A stretch of DNA of 64,000 bases, taken from assembly GCF_030817835.1 (NCBI RefSeq), contig NZ_JAUSZR010000001.1, forward strand, positions 1,798,001 to 1,862,000. Reading direction: 5' to 3'. The notes beneath the pieces are model-generated. The model had not been told where the DNA came from. It saw nothing but the letters and a program-made list of their open reading frames with translations, and ran no database searches. This stretch comes from Pseudarthrobacter sp. W1I19. Lineage in GTDB: Bacteria; Actinomycetota; Actinomycetes; Actinomycetales; Micrococcaceae. The position numbers and the translations under genes are program-made. Shown one piece after another: positions 9,488-18,272 of the stretch (position 1 is the stretch's first letter; each line of letters opens with the position of its first letter).

Positions 9488-10309
9488 ATGACCGCCGAAC
9501 ACGGCCCTATCCTCCTCGGACAGCGGGTGCCGGGGCAAGCCGTCATGGAGGAGTTGATGGCGGTCCAGAGCGTGGTGCGGCCCCGTACGTGGCTCCAGCG
9601 GGTCTTCGGCACCAGTCCACTCAGCCCGGAGGCCCAGCCTTGGTACAAGGGGGCCCTCGGGGAGATCGCCGTCGGACGCATCCTTGAGCAACTGGGCCCC
9701 GACTGGCTGGTGCTGCATGCCATTCCTGTGGGGCGGGGTTCATCGGACATCGACCACCTGCTCGTGGGTCCGGCAGGCGTCTTCACGGTCAACACGAAGA
9801 ACCACTCGGGCCAACCCGTATGGGTAGCGAACCGGACGCTTATGGTGGCGGGCAAGAAGACCCGGCACCTTTACAACGCCGACTTCGAAGCGTCGCGGGC
9901 GTCCAAGCTGCTCACTGCCGCCGTGGGTGGCGCGGTCGATGTTACTGCGATGGTGGTGGTTGTTGATCCCAAGAGTATGACGATCAAGTCCCGGCCCGAC
10001 CGTGTTGTGGTGCTCAGGGACGGGCAGCTCCTGGGGTGGCTAAGGCATCGCAAATCCGAGCTGGGGCCGGCCGACGTGGGCAGGATAGCCTCTGCTGCTG
10101 TGCTGGCGCAGACCTGGCACCGAAAGCCGGGCCCAGCGGGGGATCCAGAGGGGCTGCAACAAAGCTTCATTGCGCTCCGGCTGCTGGTGCATCAGGCCCT
10201 ACGGCGGCGGGCAGCCTGGGCGCTGGGCGTTCCGGTGGCCGGATTGCTGATGTTGGCCAACGCGGGCCACCTGGCGGCGGCGATACTGCAATCGTTGGGT
10301 GGACGGTGA
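9488..10309 (+). CDS. NERD (nuclease-related) domain protein
   Basis: A 273-residue protein with a NERD domain at about residues 52-160. It starts at GALGEIAVGRIL, then has DIDHLLVGPAGVFTVNTKNH, which carries the conserved Glu, Asp and the N-x-K in place of the nuclease E/Q-x-K. The C-terminus has a hydrophobic segment (ALGVPVAGLLMLANAGHLAAAIL, about 245-268), so it is probably tail-anchored in the membrane. NERD domains look like restriction-type nucleases, but activity is mostly unproven. No good ribosome site precedes the ATG at 9488; a later ATG at 9545 is possible, before the domain. Confidence 0.82.
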   Translation: MTAEHGPILLGQRVPGQAVMEELMAVQSVVRPRTWLQRVFGTSPLSPEAQPWYKGALGEIAVGRILEQLGPDWLVLHAIPVGRGSSDIDHLLVGPAGVFTVNTKNHSGQPVWVANRTLMVAGKKTRHLYNADFEASRASKLLTAAVGGAVDVTAMVVVVDPKSMTIKSRPDRVVVLRDGQLLGWLRHRKSELGPADVGRIASAAVLAQTWHRKPGPAGDPEGLQQSFIALRLLVHQALRRRAAWALGVPVAGLLMLANAGHLAAAILQSLGGR

Positions 10310-10372
10310 CATGCGTTTAGGGGCCTGCACATGAACATGCAGGACCCGCCGGTCGCCCCGATTACTGGTTCG

Positions 10373-11893
10373 CTAGGAGCTGCCGTGGAGGAACCGCTCC
10401 AGGTAGTCCTCTCCGGGGGAGCATCCGGTGTAGATGAAGTCCGGTGGATCGCAGGGTGATGATCGTAAACGCAGTCCGCCTTGCCACGGCGGTGCCAGTT
10501 GTTGGGGCCAGTGTTGTGGTTCCCAGTCGTGGTGTTGATGGTGTTTCGGGCAGAGCTGGGCCAGGTTGCTGATCCCGGTGGTACCGCCGTCTTGCCAGGC
10601 TTGAAGGTGGTCGGTCTCGTTGTCCAGGGATGGGTTGTTGCAGCCGGGGAAGGTGCACTTACCGTCCCGGAGTTGCAGGGCTTTTTTCATGGCTTTGGTG
10701 AGCCGGTAGCTGGTGCGTCCGATTTCCAGCGGCGCCCCGTCCCGCGGATCCACCAGCACCCGGTAGAACGAGGTGGCACCGTTGGCGATGAGTCTGCGGG
10801 CCATCGACGCAGGGATCGGACCATACCCGTCCAGGTTTGCCGGTTCGTCCGTGATGCCGAACAGGGCGAGTACCGGCACGGTGACGAGAACGTCCACCCT
10901 GGGTGCCGGGACGGTGCCCAAGGCGGCACCTGCGTACGTTTCACCCGGCTTGCCTGCAGCCGCGATGCTTTCTCCCGTGCTGCTTTGTTCTGTGCTGGCC
11001 TGTCCCGCGCTGCTTTGTCCTGTGCTGGCCTGTCCCGCGCTGCTTTCTTGTGTGCTGGTTTCCGGGCCGGGGTGAAGTGCGGTTCCGGCGCCGAGCAGGA
11101 GGCTGGCGGCGATGTCGGGGCGGAGTTGGGTGATGGTCCGGGGTTCGTCGGGGCCCTGGAGGCCGCGGGCGAGGGCGGTGGTGCGGTTCCAGATGGCTGA
11201 GGCCTGGTCCGCGGGAACATACAGGGAAACCCGGGCCATGCCGTCGCGGTCCGGGGTATATTCCATCCGCCGGTCCGCGGCGCATCTGGCGTGGCGCTTC
11301 TCCAAGCTCTCCGGGTGGTGGCGCTCCCGCCACTTCCTGGCCTTGGCACGGAACCTGTACGCCGGCAACTCCCCGATCGGGGCCGCCGCGGCCGGCCGGG
11401 GCACGTCCGGGTCCAGGAAGTGGGCCTCAAGCGCGGCGGCACATGCGGGGTCAAGGCCGGCCGTTTCCTCCACCACCGCCAGGGCGTGCGGCCACGTGAT
11501 CGTCCCTGCCTGCAACGCCGAGAACGTCAGCGGCCGTTCCTTCGTTATGGCGTGGGAGGCGGCCAGGAACGCACCGGCGGCCCGGGAGCCGAGGGCCAGG
11601 AGCGCGCCGATTTCCGCGGCGACAGCCATTTCCAGCGCCTGCACCGGCACGTGTGGCCCCGCAATCGCCCGCGCAGTGTCCGCATACGTCACGGCAGCCT
11701 GCGCCTTCACAGCGGCGATCCCGGCCTCCGCCACCCGCGTTCCGGCAAGAATGTCCAGGCACCCATCTCCCAGCCCGGCCAACGGATCAGCATCCGAGAA
11801 CGGCTCCGAACCGCAGCCCTCCGCCTCCGCGTTGAGCACGGCAAGGGCGGCATTGATGTCCTCAAACGCCTTCACCACCGCCGCTTTCCCCAT
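10373..11893 (-). CDS. DUF222 and HNH endonuclease domain protein (13E12-like)
   Basis: A 506-residue protein with an N-terminal helical DUF222 region (about residues 20-330) and a C-terminal HNH nuclease domain: RDGKCTFPGCNNPSLDNETDHLQ, then NLAQLCPKHHQHHD. The Cys pairs and the D-H/H residues of HNH are all present. The family is often present in many copies in actinobacterial genomes (13E12 repeat proteins of Mycobacterium); its role is unclear. Residues near 275-310 are a ten-residue Ser/Gln/Ala repeat encoded by 30-base direct repeats. The opposite strand also has a long frame through this GC-rich gene, but it has no domain. Confidence 0.9.
   Translation of the reverse strand: MGKAAVVKAFEDINAALAVLNAEAEGCGSEPFSDADPLAGLGDGCLDILAGTRVAEAGIAAVKAQAAVTYADTARAIAGPHVPVQALEMAVAAEIGALLALGSRAAGAFLAASHAITKERPLTFSALQAGTITWPHALAVVEETAGLDPACAAALEAHFLDPDVPRPAAAAPIGELPAYRFRAKARKWRERHHPESLEKRHARCAADRRMEYTPDRDGMARVSLYVPADQASAIWNRTTALARGLQGPDEPRTITQLRPDIAASLLLGAGTALHPGPETSTQESSAGQASTGQSSAGQASTEQSSTGESIAAAGKPGETYAGAALGTVPAPRVDVLVTVPVLALFGITDEPANLDGYGPIPASMARRLIANGATSFYRVLVDPRDGAPLEIGRTSYRLTKAMKKALQLRDGKCTFPGCNNPSLDNETDHLQAWQDGGTTGISNLAQLCPKHHQHHDWEPQHWPQQLAPPWQGGLRLRSSPCDPPDFIYTGCSPGEDYLERFLHGSS
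10981..11068. repeat. 30-bp tandem repeat inside the DUF222-HNH gene
   Basis: Two near-identical 30-base units lie at 10981-11010 and 11011-11040 (one base differs), followed by a diverged third. They keep the frame and code for ten-residue Ser-Ala-Gly-Gln-rich repeats in the linker before the conserved C-terminal half. Copy number may vary between strains. The units abut without spacers, so this is not CRISPR. Confidence 0.8.
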
Positions 11894-12083
11894 GCATTAA
11901 TCATCGCAAGGGGGTACGACATTTTCCCTCGGCCGGACGCCCAACTGGTGGTCGTCCTGGAATGGAGCGCAGGGAAGGTGCCTGCATCTTGAACAGCCTC
12001 ACACACAACAATCAAAAGTGGCATGCCGCCGTCGAAATCAGTAGCGTCGTTCGAGCAACATTTCTCCAGCAGTTAGGTACCCC

Positions 12084-13349
12084 TTGGGCAAGAACAGTAA
12101 GAACCGGCGCGCAAACAAAACTTCGGCGCAGAAACGACGCCAAGCGCCGGTCTCCCTCAGTTCTTTCCGTGCCAGCCGGGCACTTGATGCCTTGGCGCCG
12201 GCTTATGTCCAGTGGTTCGACGACGGTACACCCGGGGCAGGCGCTGCAGCCCTGCAATACCTGAAGCTGATGGAACCCACCATCAGCCGCTACGTGGAGA
12301 TGACGGCTGCACCGGACATGACGAGCCTCGACCCGGCAACCCTGGCCAACGCGGTCGCGGAGGAAGTCTCGGCAGCCGCGGGTGCACAGGCGCCCGAGGT
12401 CGTGGACGCGGAACAGGTTGCCCTTATCGTCGACTCGGTCCACAGCTACGTCGAGTTCCTCTCGGAAACCGGCCGGTGGACGGGGACGGAGGAGCTACTG
12501 GCCGAGGTGCTGGAGTTTTTCGACAGCCTTGCCGACGGTGTTGATGGGCAGGAGACCATTGAGATTCCGGACATTCCCGAGGACCAGGCACTGTCAGCTT
12601 TCACAGAAATGCCGCTGATCCAGAAGGCAACAGCGTTGCTGGAATGGATCGGAGAAGGGAAGCCCGTGACTGGAACGGGCGCCCTCCGCCTGCGGGACAT
12701 TGAGGAGGCGGCCGCCTGCGTGGGAGTGCAGACCAAGGGCGGTTCCAAGAAGGATTCGGCCGGCGACGTCCTCACCGTGCGCAGCATGTACGAGGTACCC
12801 CTGCTTGCCGAAATTTGGGCCGCGCTCCAGGCCGCCGAGCTGATCAGGGTCAAGCCGACGAAGGTGGTGCCGTTCGAGGATCACGCACACTTCCTGGACG
12901 GCAGCGTTGCCGAGCAGGTGGACGAGTTCACCATGTTCACCTCGCTCTTCCTGGAGCAGGCCGTGCTCCGGCTCGATCCTGAAGAGCCGTGGGAGCGCAC
13001 CATCGCCGCAATACAGGTTTCCGTCCTGCTGGCGGCGGCCACCGCCGAACCGCTGCTGGTGGAACGCGTCCTGGCGGCACCCGATCACGCTCCCGAAGAA
13101 GAAAAGAAGGCCGCCGAATTGCTCACCAAGGTGGCCATGGGGCGCTTGGAGGAGCTTGCGGAACTTGGGCTGCTGACCATCGACACCCATTTCCGGGTGC
13201 CCCCGGCGCTTATCCGCTGTGTTGCCGATGCATTCGACGATCCATCGCTGCTGGCAGAGCTGGGCCTGGGCGAATCGCCGCTCGAAGAAGCGTTCGACGA
13301 CGAGGAAGCGGAGGCGCCCGAGGTTGTGACCGCGGGCAACCCTTCCTAG
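12084..13349 (+). CDS. Hypothetical protein, mostly helical
   Basis: A 421-residue protein, family not recognised. It begins with a lysine/arginine-rich tail (GKNSKNRRANK...QKRRQ, residues 2-20). The rest is predicted mostly helical and acidic, with a long run of Leu/Ala/Glu. A segment around residues 195-260 (GALRLRDIEEAAACVGV...LLAEIWAALQAAELIRV) looks like winged-helix or HTH-like sequence. The start is TTG; no ATG lies near, and the ribosome site is weak, so the N-terminus is uncertain. The stop overlaps the convergent VWA gene by four bases. The basic tail could bind nucleic acid, but this is a guess. Confidence 0.72.
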   Translation: MGKNSKNRRANKTSAQKRRQAPVSLSSFRASRALDALAPAYVQWFDDGTPGAGAAALQYLKLMEPTISRYVEMTAAPDMTSLDPATLANAVAEEVSAAAGAQAPEVVDAEQVALIVDSVHSYVEFLSETGRWTGTEELLAEVLEFFDSLADGVDGQETIEIPDIPEDQALSAFTEMPLIQKATALLEWIGEGKPVTGTGALRLRDIEEAAACVGVQTKGGSKKDSAGDVLTVRSMYEVPLLAEIWAALQAAELIRVKPTKVVPFEDHAHFLDGSVAEQVDEFTMFTSLFLEQAVLRLDPEEPWERTIAAIQVSVLLAAATAEPLLVERVLAAPDHAPEEEKKAAELLTKVAMGRLEELAELGLLTIDTHFRVPPALIRCVADAFDDPSLLAELGLGESPLEEAFDDEEAEAPEVVTAGNPS

Positions 13350-15217
13350 AAGCTGGTCACCAATTCGCCGAGCACCTCACCAAGCCTGGCCGGATCGGTG
13401 GCGTCGTAGTAGTGCGCGCCGCTGGCCCTGGCGATTTCCCGGAGGGTGGGGACATCGGCGTCGGGTCCGTAGGCGAGGGTAAAGACGAGCACCGGCGTCG
13501 AGTGGTACTGATGACTCAACTGTTCTGAGAGCCCGCCCAAGTCTCCCGGGTGGCGGGTATCGTTCTTGCCGTCGCTCAAAAGCACGATGGTGTTGATGAA
13601 GGTGTCCTTGTACTCCTTGGCCTGATCGCCCGCGAAACGGCTGACCGCTTCGAACAGAGGCGTAGCTTCCACGGCCTGGAGTTCATTGAGCTTGGCGGCG
13701 ATGTCGCCCTTATTGGTTTTGAAAGGGGCCACCGGGCTGACGATGCCCGGCTGTAGCGGACCGTCGCCCTCATGGGAGAACGCGGCCAGTCCAACTTCGT
13801 CCTCACCCGTGAAATGGTCCACTGCCTTCAGCACGGCGTCCTTGGCCCGCTGCAGCTTGGTCAACCCGGGTTCCTGCACCATGGAGTCCGAGACATCCAG
13901 CAGGAACAAAGCCCTGGCCCGTTTGCGGACCTCGGGGAAGCTGTCCTGCATGGCAACCAGGGCTTCTGCCTTGGGCAGCGGCAGCGGCTGGAGAGTCTCG
14001 GCATAGCGGCCGGTTTTCGCCACCCCGGAATCCAGTTTGCCCTGGACGCTCCGGTATCCTGACGCCTCAACAACGCGTTGGCCCTGTTCCGTCACGGCGA
14101 ACGCGAGGAAATCCTGCGCCGCCAGGCGCTGCTGGTTCCCCACCCAATCGCCGCCAAGGACTACTGCAGGGTTGTCCGCCACGTGCACTCCGTCCACGGG
14201 GTAAATGGCCCGAAGGGGCTCCTTGGGCGCGGGGCCGGATTTCTTCGTTGTTCCGTCCTCGCTGACCACGCCCCGGTTGTAGTCCCACACAGATTTTTCA
14301 TCCACGATTACGGCGGAGAGGAATTCCGAAACGTTCCCCGCGTTGTCAGCCTCCCTGGCGTGCCACAGGAAATGCTCCGGGGTGGCCATGTAATGGCTGG
14401 TTCCCAATTCCACGGCGCGCACCTTCTCCACCAGGGACGCAGCGTCCAGGTCCATGCCGTCCAGGCCGCCCACGCTGCCGCCGGCTGCGCCGTAAGACGC
14501 AGCAAGGGCCATAAGGCCCGAGGTCGAGACGAGCGGACTGGCCTTGCCGAACTTGAATTTTCCCCAGTCGCCATGGCCGAGGCGCTCCCAGACGTCCTGC
14601 TCCCCGGCCATCTTGAACACCTCAGACCACGACGGCGGTTGCCGGTCCCAGCCGAGGGCAGTCACCATGGTCTCCGGCATCGCCACAACGATGGCGCTCC
14701 GGGCCACGCTGGTTCCCTCCCGGGGAACACTACGGTTCCCGCCGGTACCTTCCCCAGCGATGCGTAACCACGCGGAGGAGTCGGGCAGCCAGACGGTGGG
14801 CCTCTCCCCAGCCGGAACGCCGGGAAACTGTGCCGCGGCCTTGCCGGCGGCGGCTCCTGATCTTTCCTGGGAGACGGCCGGTGCCACGCATTTGCCGTCA
14901 ACGTTGCGGGGCTTGGCCGTGTACTCGGCTGCAAGGGCCCGGACCATCTCCGCGTTTTCCAGCGACGTGAGGATATTCAGGGGGATACAGGGCGAGGCAC
15001 CGGCGACGGCGGCAGGAGCGTCCTGCACCAAGGGTTCCCCTGCTGGGGGTGGGGTGCCATTTCTTGCGGCAGGTCCGCCGTCACCTGAATCGGCAGGAAA
15101 GATCAGCGTCCGGAGCACCAGTGCGCCGCCCACAATAAGAAGCGCCACGGTAGCCGCCGCGGCGATCCAGATCCAGCGTGGATAGATCGGGTCAGTTGCT
15201 GCGCGACGACGGCCCAT
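13346..15217 (-). CDS. Membrane-anchored substrate-binding/VWA domain protein
   Basis: A 623-residue protein. The ATG at 15217 follows AAAGGAAACGAAC. Residues 15-38 are a single membrane helix (IWIAAAATVALLIVGGALVL), so the bulk is extracellular. Residues 75-400 resemble a periplasmic-binding-protein fold. Residues 425-620 are a von Willebrand A domain: ALFLLDVSDSM gives the D-x-S-x-S metal site (MIDAS), and TIVLLSDGKND supplies the later Asp. The combination is known in actinobacteria as a substrate-binding and VWA domain protein; its role (adhesion or protein assembly at the surface) is not established. Single-gene unit. Confidence 0.85.
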   Translation of the reverse strand: MGRRRAATDPIYPRWIWIAAAATVALLIVGGALVLRTLIFPADSGDGGPAARNGTPPPAGEPLVQDAPAAVAGASPCIPLNILTSLENAEMVRALAAEYTAKPRNVDGKCVAPAVSQERSGAAAGKAAAQFPGVPAGERPTVWLPDSSAWLRIAGEGTGGNRSVPREGTSVARSAIVVAMPETMVTALGWDRQPPSWSEVFKMAGEQDVWERLGHGDWGKFKFGKASPLVSTSGLMALAASYGAAGGSVGGLDGMDLDAASLVEKVRAVELGTSHYMATPEHFLWHAREADNAGNVSEFLSAVIVDEKSVWDYNRGVVSEDGTTKKSGPAPKEPLRAIYPVDGVHVADNPAVVLGGDWVGNQQRLAAQDFLAFAVTEQGQRVVEASGYRSVQGKLDSGVAKTGRYAETLQPLPLPKAEALVAMQDSFPEVRKRARALFLLDVSDSMVQEPGLTKLQRAKDAVLKAVDHFTGEDEVGLAAFSHEGDGPLQPGIVSPVAPFKTNKGDIAAKLNELQAVEATPLFEAVSRFAGDQAKEYKDTFINTIVLLSDGKNDTRHPGDLGGLSEQLSHQYHSTPVLVFTLAYGPDADVPTLREIARASGAHYYDATDPARLGEVLGELVTSF

Positions 15218-15513
15218 GTTCGTTTCCTTTGAAATCCGCCCGGGTTTCCCTGTGTGAATGCAAATGATGAAACTGGCCCGCGGCTGTCACACCGCGGGTG
15301 CGCCTAGCCCCCCGCCCGGATGCCCCCGCAACTGGATACGCATTTTGAGGATAACCCGGGTGGGCCCGATGTGAGTGTGGTGATGCAGATCTTTTTCGCA
15401 CCCGGAATGCAGTCCCTGGCAGCAGCTGGCTCTGGATGAAGCGGCGCACCAGGTCTAGATTGGGTCTTGGCTTATGCAGCGGGCCCACTCACACCAAACC
15501 CAGGAGGGGGACC

Positions 15514-15786
15514 ATGAGCCCCACACCGAAACAACCGATCACCGACGACAGCATCCAGGTCCGGCAGGTCAACCATTACCAATTCAGTTGGGTGGCCGGA
15601 GACGCTGGAAAGCCGGGCACCTGGACTCTGCAACTGGTCCTGGACCAAGGGGCCTGGGAAGAAGTGCTCACGCTGGATGCTGAGGACGCAGAGGTTCTCC
15701 AAGGCCTCCTGAAACGTTCGGCCACCGTCTTCTACGATGTCCGGCGGCGGACCCTGATGTTCGGGACCACGCCCGCGGGGCAGTAG
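15514..15786 (+). CDS. Small hypothetical protein
   Basis: A 90-residue soluble protein, not recognised. The ATG at 15514 has a strong AGGAGGGGG site three bases away, which decides the start over longer frames. Alternating hydrophobic residues (YQFSWVAG, TWTLQLVLDQ, EEVLTL, VFYDVRRRTLMFG) suggest a small beta-rich fold with one helix (AEDAEVLQGLLKRS). The next gene in the same direction is 111 bases further on and codes for a lipoprotein, so the two may or may not be cotranscribed. Confidence 0.7.
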   Translation: MSPTPKQPITDDSIQVRQVNHYQFSWVAGDAGKPGTWTLQLVLDQGAWEEVLTLDAEDAEVLQGLLKRSATVFYDVRRRTLMFGTTPAGQ

Positions 15787-15897
15787 TTCGGGCAGCCAGC
15801 CAGAGTTTCTTTCCGGAATCTTGCGTCTGCCCCAGTATCGGAAACCTCACGTATCTGCGCATGCTGATGCGTGAAGGCAACGATTGAGGGGGAGATC

Positions 15898-16656
15898 ATG
15901 ACAAGGAGCGCGGCAAAACTGGCCAGCACATGCTTGGTACTCGTGGTGGCTGGCGGATGCGCCGAAGTGACGGGCAGTCCGTCCGCTCCCGCGAACCCAG
16001 GGGTTCCTTCTCCACTGGCCACCATCCATCAACCCGGCCCCACACCCTCAGGCCAGCAGACCGGATCGCCAGTCCAGGCCAGCATCATCCCGCTGGGCAG
16101 GAACAACGGCGTTGAGGCCAGGCTGCCGATCAACGGCTATTTCGCTGCGCCCGGCATGGAGATCCGATTCGATGCTTCGTCGTCCATCGGTGCAGTGAAC
16201 CAGTACGAATGGGACCTCGACGGCGACGGCGAGTACGATGTGACCTCCAGCGAACCCGTCCTGAAGCACACGTATGCGCATGAGTTCGAGGGGGAAATGA
16301 TCCTGCGGGTGTCGAACATGGTTGGAAGCAGCCATGTCCTGAAGACCCCGGTCCATGTCAGCACCGTCCCGATGCCTCAGCCGTTGGCGGCACCACGGAA
16401 TGTCCAGGTGGAGGTCCTGTCCACGGTGGACGGAGTCAGCGAGATCCGGGTGACGTGGGAATCGGAGGATCCTGCTGCTTATTCCTGGGCTGTGGCCATC
16501 AACGGGTTCCCGGCGGGCCGTGTTGAAAGGTCCGCCCGATCGGTCAACGTCACCGACATCCGGCGTGAAGCGGACGTCCTGGTGGAGATTCTTGGACTTA
16601 CGCAGGACATGGCCCTCGGGCTGCGTGCCGGGACCACGCTGCCGGCGGCGAAATAG
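15898..16656 (+). CDS. PKD-domain lipoprotein
   Basis: A 252-residue secreted lipoprotein. The ATG at 15898 follows GAGGGGGAG. The signal peptide covers residues 1-20 and ends in a lipobox (VVAGGC, modified Cys near residue 21). A Pro/Ser-rich linker follows. A PKD domain lies at about residues 85-160: IRFDASSSIGAVNQYEWDLDGDGEYD, with the W-D-x-D-G-D-G motif, and later HTYAHEFEGEMILRV. Residues 175-250 look like a fibronectin-III-like beta domain (APRNVQVEVLSTVDGVSEIRVTWE). It is probably a surface binding protein. A bidirectional hairpin follows. Confidence 0.82.
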   Translation: MTRSAAKLASTCLVLVVAGGCAEVTGSPSAPANPGVPSPLATIHQPGPTPSGQQTGSPVQASIIPLGRNNGVEARLPINGYFAAPGMEIRFDASSSIGAVNQYEWDLDGDGEYDVTSSEPVLKHTYAHEFEGEMILRVSNMVGSSHVLKTPVHVSTVPMPQPLAAPRNVQVEVLSTVDGVSEIRVTWESEDPAAYSWAVAINGFPAGRVERSARSVNVTDIRREADVLVEILGLTQDMALGLRAGTTLPAAK

Positions 16657-16675
16657 CCTGTCAAAAGGACGCTGA

Positions 16676-16707
16676 AGAGCCCTGCACGGACCGCCGTGCA
16701 GGGCTCT
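16676..16707. terminator. Bidirectional terminator between lipoprotein and GH32 genes
   Basis: Perfect 14-bp arms, AGAGCCCTGCACGG and CCGTGCAGGGCTCT, surround a 4-base loop (ACCG). It lies between two convergent genes (stops at 16656 and 16723), so it can serve both strands. T-runs are short. Confidence 0.75.
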
Positions 16708-16722
16708 TACTGAGTCAGCCCA

Positions 16723-18270
16723 TCAGCACCCGACGACGGCGAGCGCCGCCAGGTGCGCACCCTCACCTTCGGCGAAGACCGCCAGAGCCGTGCTCCCTTC
16801 CGAGGGGAACACCAGATCCGTGAGGGTGGCGAGCCCGTCCTGGGCGAAGAGCTCCACGGAGCACCGGTCAAGGTAGATCCGGAGCCGGAGGCGGCCTTCC
16901 TGCAGCGGTACGGCAACGGCTTCGACGGAGGGAAAGGCCTCATGGAAATCCACATGCCCGGACTCCCGACGGTCCAGGTTAAGCATTCCCTCCGGTACGT
17001 CATAGCTGACGACTGTGCGTTCAGCGTCGCCGGCCCTGAGCACAAGCCCCACCCTGCTTGCCGTACCAGGCTGAAAGTCAACGTCGATCCGTGTGACTGC
17101 GGCGGTGACGGGGAGGTCCAGAACCCCGGATGCCAAAGCCTGGGAGCCCAGCCGGAACTGCGCGGACTCCGGGCCGGCAAAAGGATCGATAGCCTCTTGC
17201 CGGAGCACCACGCGTCCGTCCACGCGGGTCAGCGATACTTCCCGCGGCAGGGACATGGCACTCCGCCAGCTGCCGGTGCGCGTGGATGCGGCATAGTCCC
17301 AGTTGTTCATCCAGCCGATCATGATCCGCCGGCCGCCCGGTACATTGCTGAACGAGACAGCCGCGTAGTAATCGCGTCCCCAGTCCAGCCAGCCGTAGTC
17401 CCGGATCCGGCTGTCGTCCTGCTGGAGGCCATCGCTGACGGTCGTTTCGGACCGGAACGTCACGCCGTCGAACCCGCCCAGGAAGTACTGCCCGGCTGAG
17501 CCGCCGGCCACCCCTCCGGGGTTGAGGTTCACGATGAGGACCCACTTCGTGTCCTGCGGATTGCCGTCCACGGGTAATTCGAAAAGATCCGGGCACTCCC
17601 ACACTCCGCCGGTGGCATTGGCGGGCCCGAAAGTGCTCAGGTGCTCCCACGCCAAAAGGTCCGCGGACTTGTACAGCACCACCTGGCGCTGCACCGCTTC
17701 CACGGCGACCATCACCCAGTAGCTGCCGGCTCCGGCGTCGTACCAAAAAACCTTGGGATCGCGGAAGTCCGCGGACGCCCGGTCCAGGACCGGATTGCCC
17801 TGGTACTTCGTCCACGTCATTCCCTCGTCCAGGCTGTACGCCAGGGACTGGGCCTGCCGGCCCGCCAGCGGTGAGGCTGCGCTGTACGCGCTGGTGTAGA
17901 TGGCCACCAGCGGGGGAGTGTCCGCCGTGCCCAATCCGCTGGTGTTGTGCTCATCAAATACTGCCGAGCCAGAGAAAATCGCCTCGGACCCGTCGCAGGG
18001 GATGGCCACGGGCTGCTCCTCCCAGTGGAGCAGGTCCCGGGAGGTGGCGTGGCCCCAGGACATGTTGCCCCAGTCCGGGCCGAACGGGTTGTGCTGGTAG
18101 AAGAGATGGTAGGTGCCGTTGAGGTACACCAAGCCGTTGGGATCGTTGAGCCAGTTGCGTTCGGAAGTGTAGTGCCACTCCGGGCGGAACGGGTCCGTTA
18201 CGGGAACGGCCACGGCGTCGGGCGCCGGAACCGCGGCGGTCGCGGCAGCCGTCGTCGTCAGGAAAGTCAT
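16723..18270 (-). CDS. GH32 beta-fructosidase (sucrose/fructan hydrolase)
   Basis: A 515-residue glycoside hydrolase of family 32, cutting terminal fructose from sucrose or fructo-oligosaccharides. The three acidic motifs are complete: WLNDPNG with the nucleophile Asp43, FRDPK with Asp171, and WECPDLF with the acid/base Glu225. GWMNNWDYA matches the exo-inulinase/levanase type. A beta-sandwich C-terminal domain follows (about 355-515). No signal peptide is seen before the catalytic domain, so it should act in the cytoplasm on sugar brought in by the ABC transporter encoded just upstream. The start lies two bases after the permease stop. Exact substrate (sucrose, kestose, levan fragments) is open. 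Confidence 0.92.
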   Translation of the reverse strand: MTFLTTTAAATAAVPAPDAVAVPVTDPFRPEWHYTSERNWLNDPNGLVYLNGTYHLFYQHNPFGPDWGNMSWGHATSRDLLHWEEQPVAIPCDGSEAIFSGSAVFDEHNTSGLGTADTPPLVAIYTSAYSAASPLAGRQAQSLAYSLDEGMTWTKYQGNPVLDRASADFRDPKVFWYDAGAGSYWVMVAVEAVQRQVVLYKSADLLAWEHLSTFGPANATGGVWECPDLFELPVDGNPQDTKWVLIVNLNPGGVAGGSAGQYFLGGFDGVTFRSETTVSDGLQQDDSRIRDYGWLDWGRDYYAAVSFSNVPGGRRIMIGWMNNWDYAASTRTGSWRSAMSLPREVSLTRVDGRVVLRQEAIDPFAGPESAQFRLGSQALASGVLDLPVTAAVTRIDVDFQPGTASRVGLVLRAGDAERTVVSYDVPEGMLNLDRRESGHVDFHEAFPSVEAVAVPLQEGRLRLRIYLDRCSVELFAQDGLATLTDLVFPSEGSTALAVFAEGEGAHLAALAVVGC

Positions 18271-18272
18271 GG

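Noticed and set aside
10981..11068. Possible CRISPR array from 30-bp repeats
   Set aside because: Units abut without spacers and keep a coding frame; no cas genes are near.
11112..11900. Plus-strand frame opposite the DUF222-HNH gene
   Set aside because: Ala/Arg/Ser-rich shadow composition without a domain; the minus strand has complete DUF222 and HNH features.
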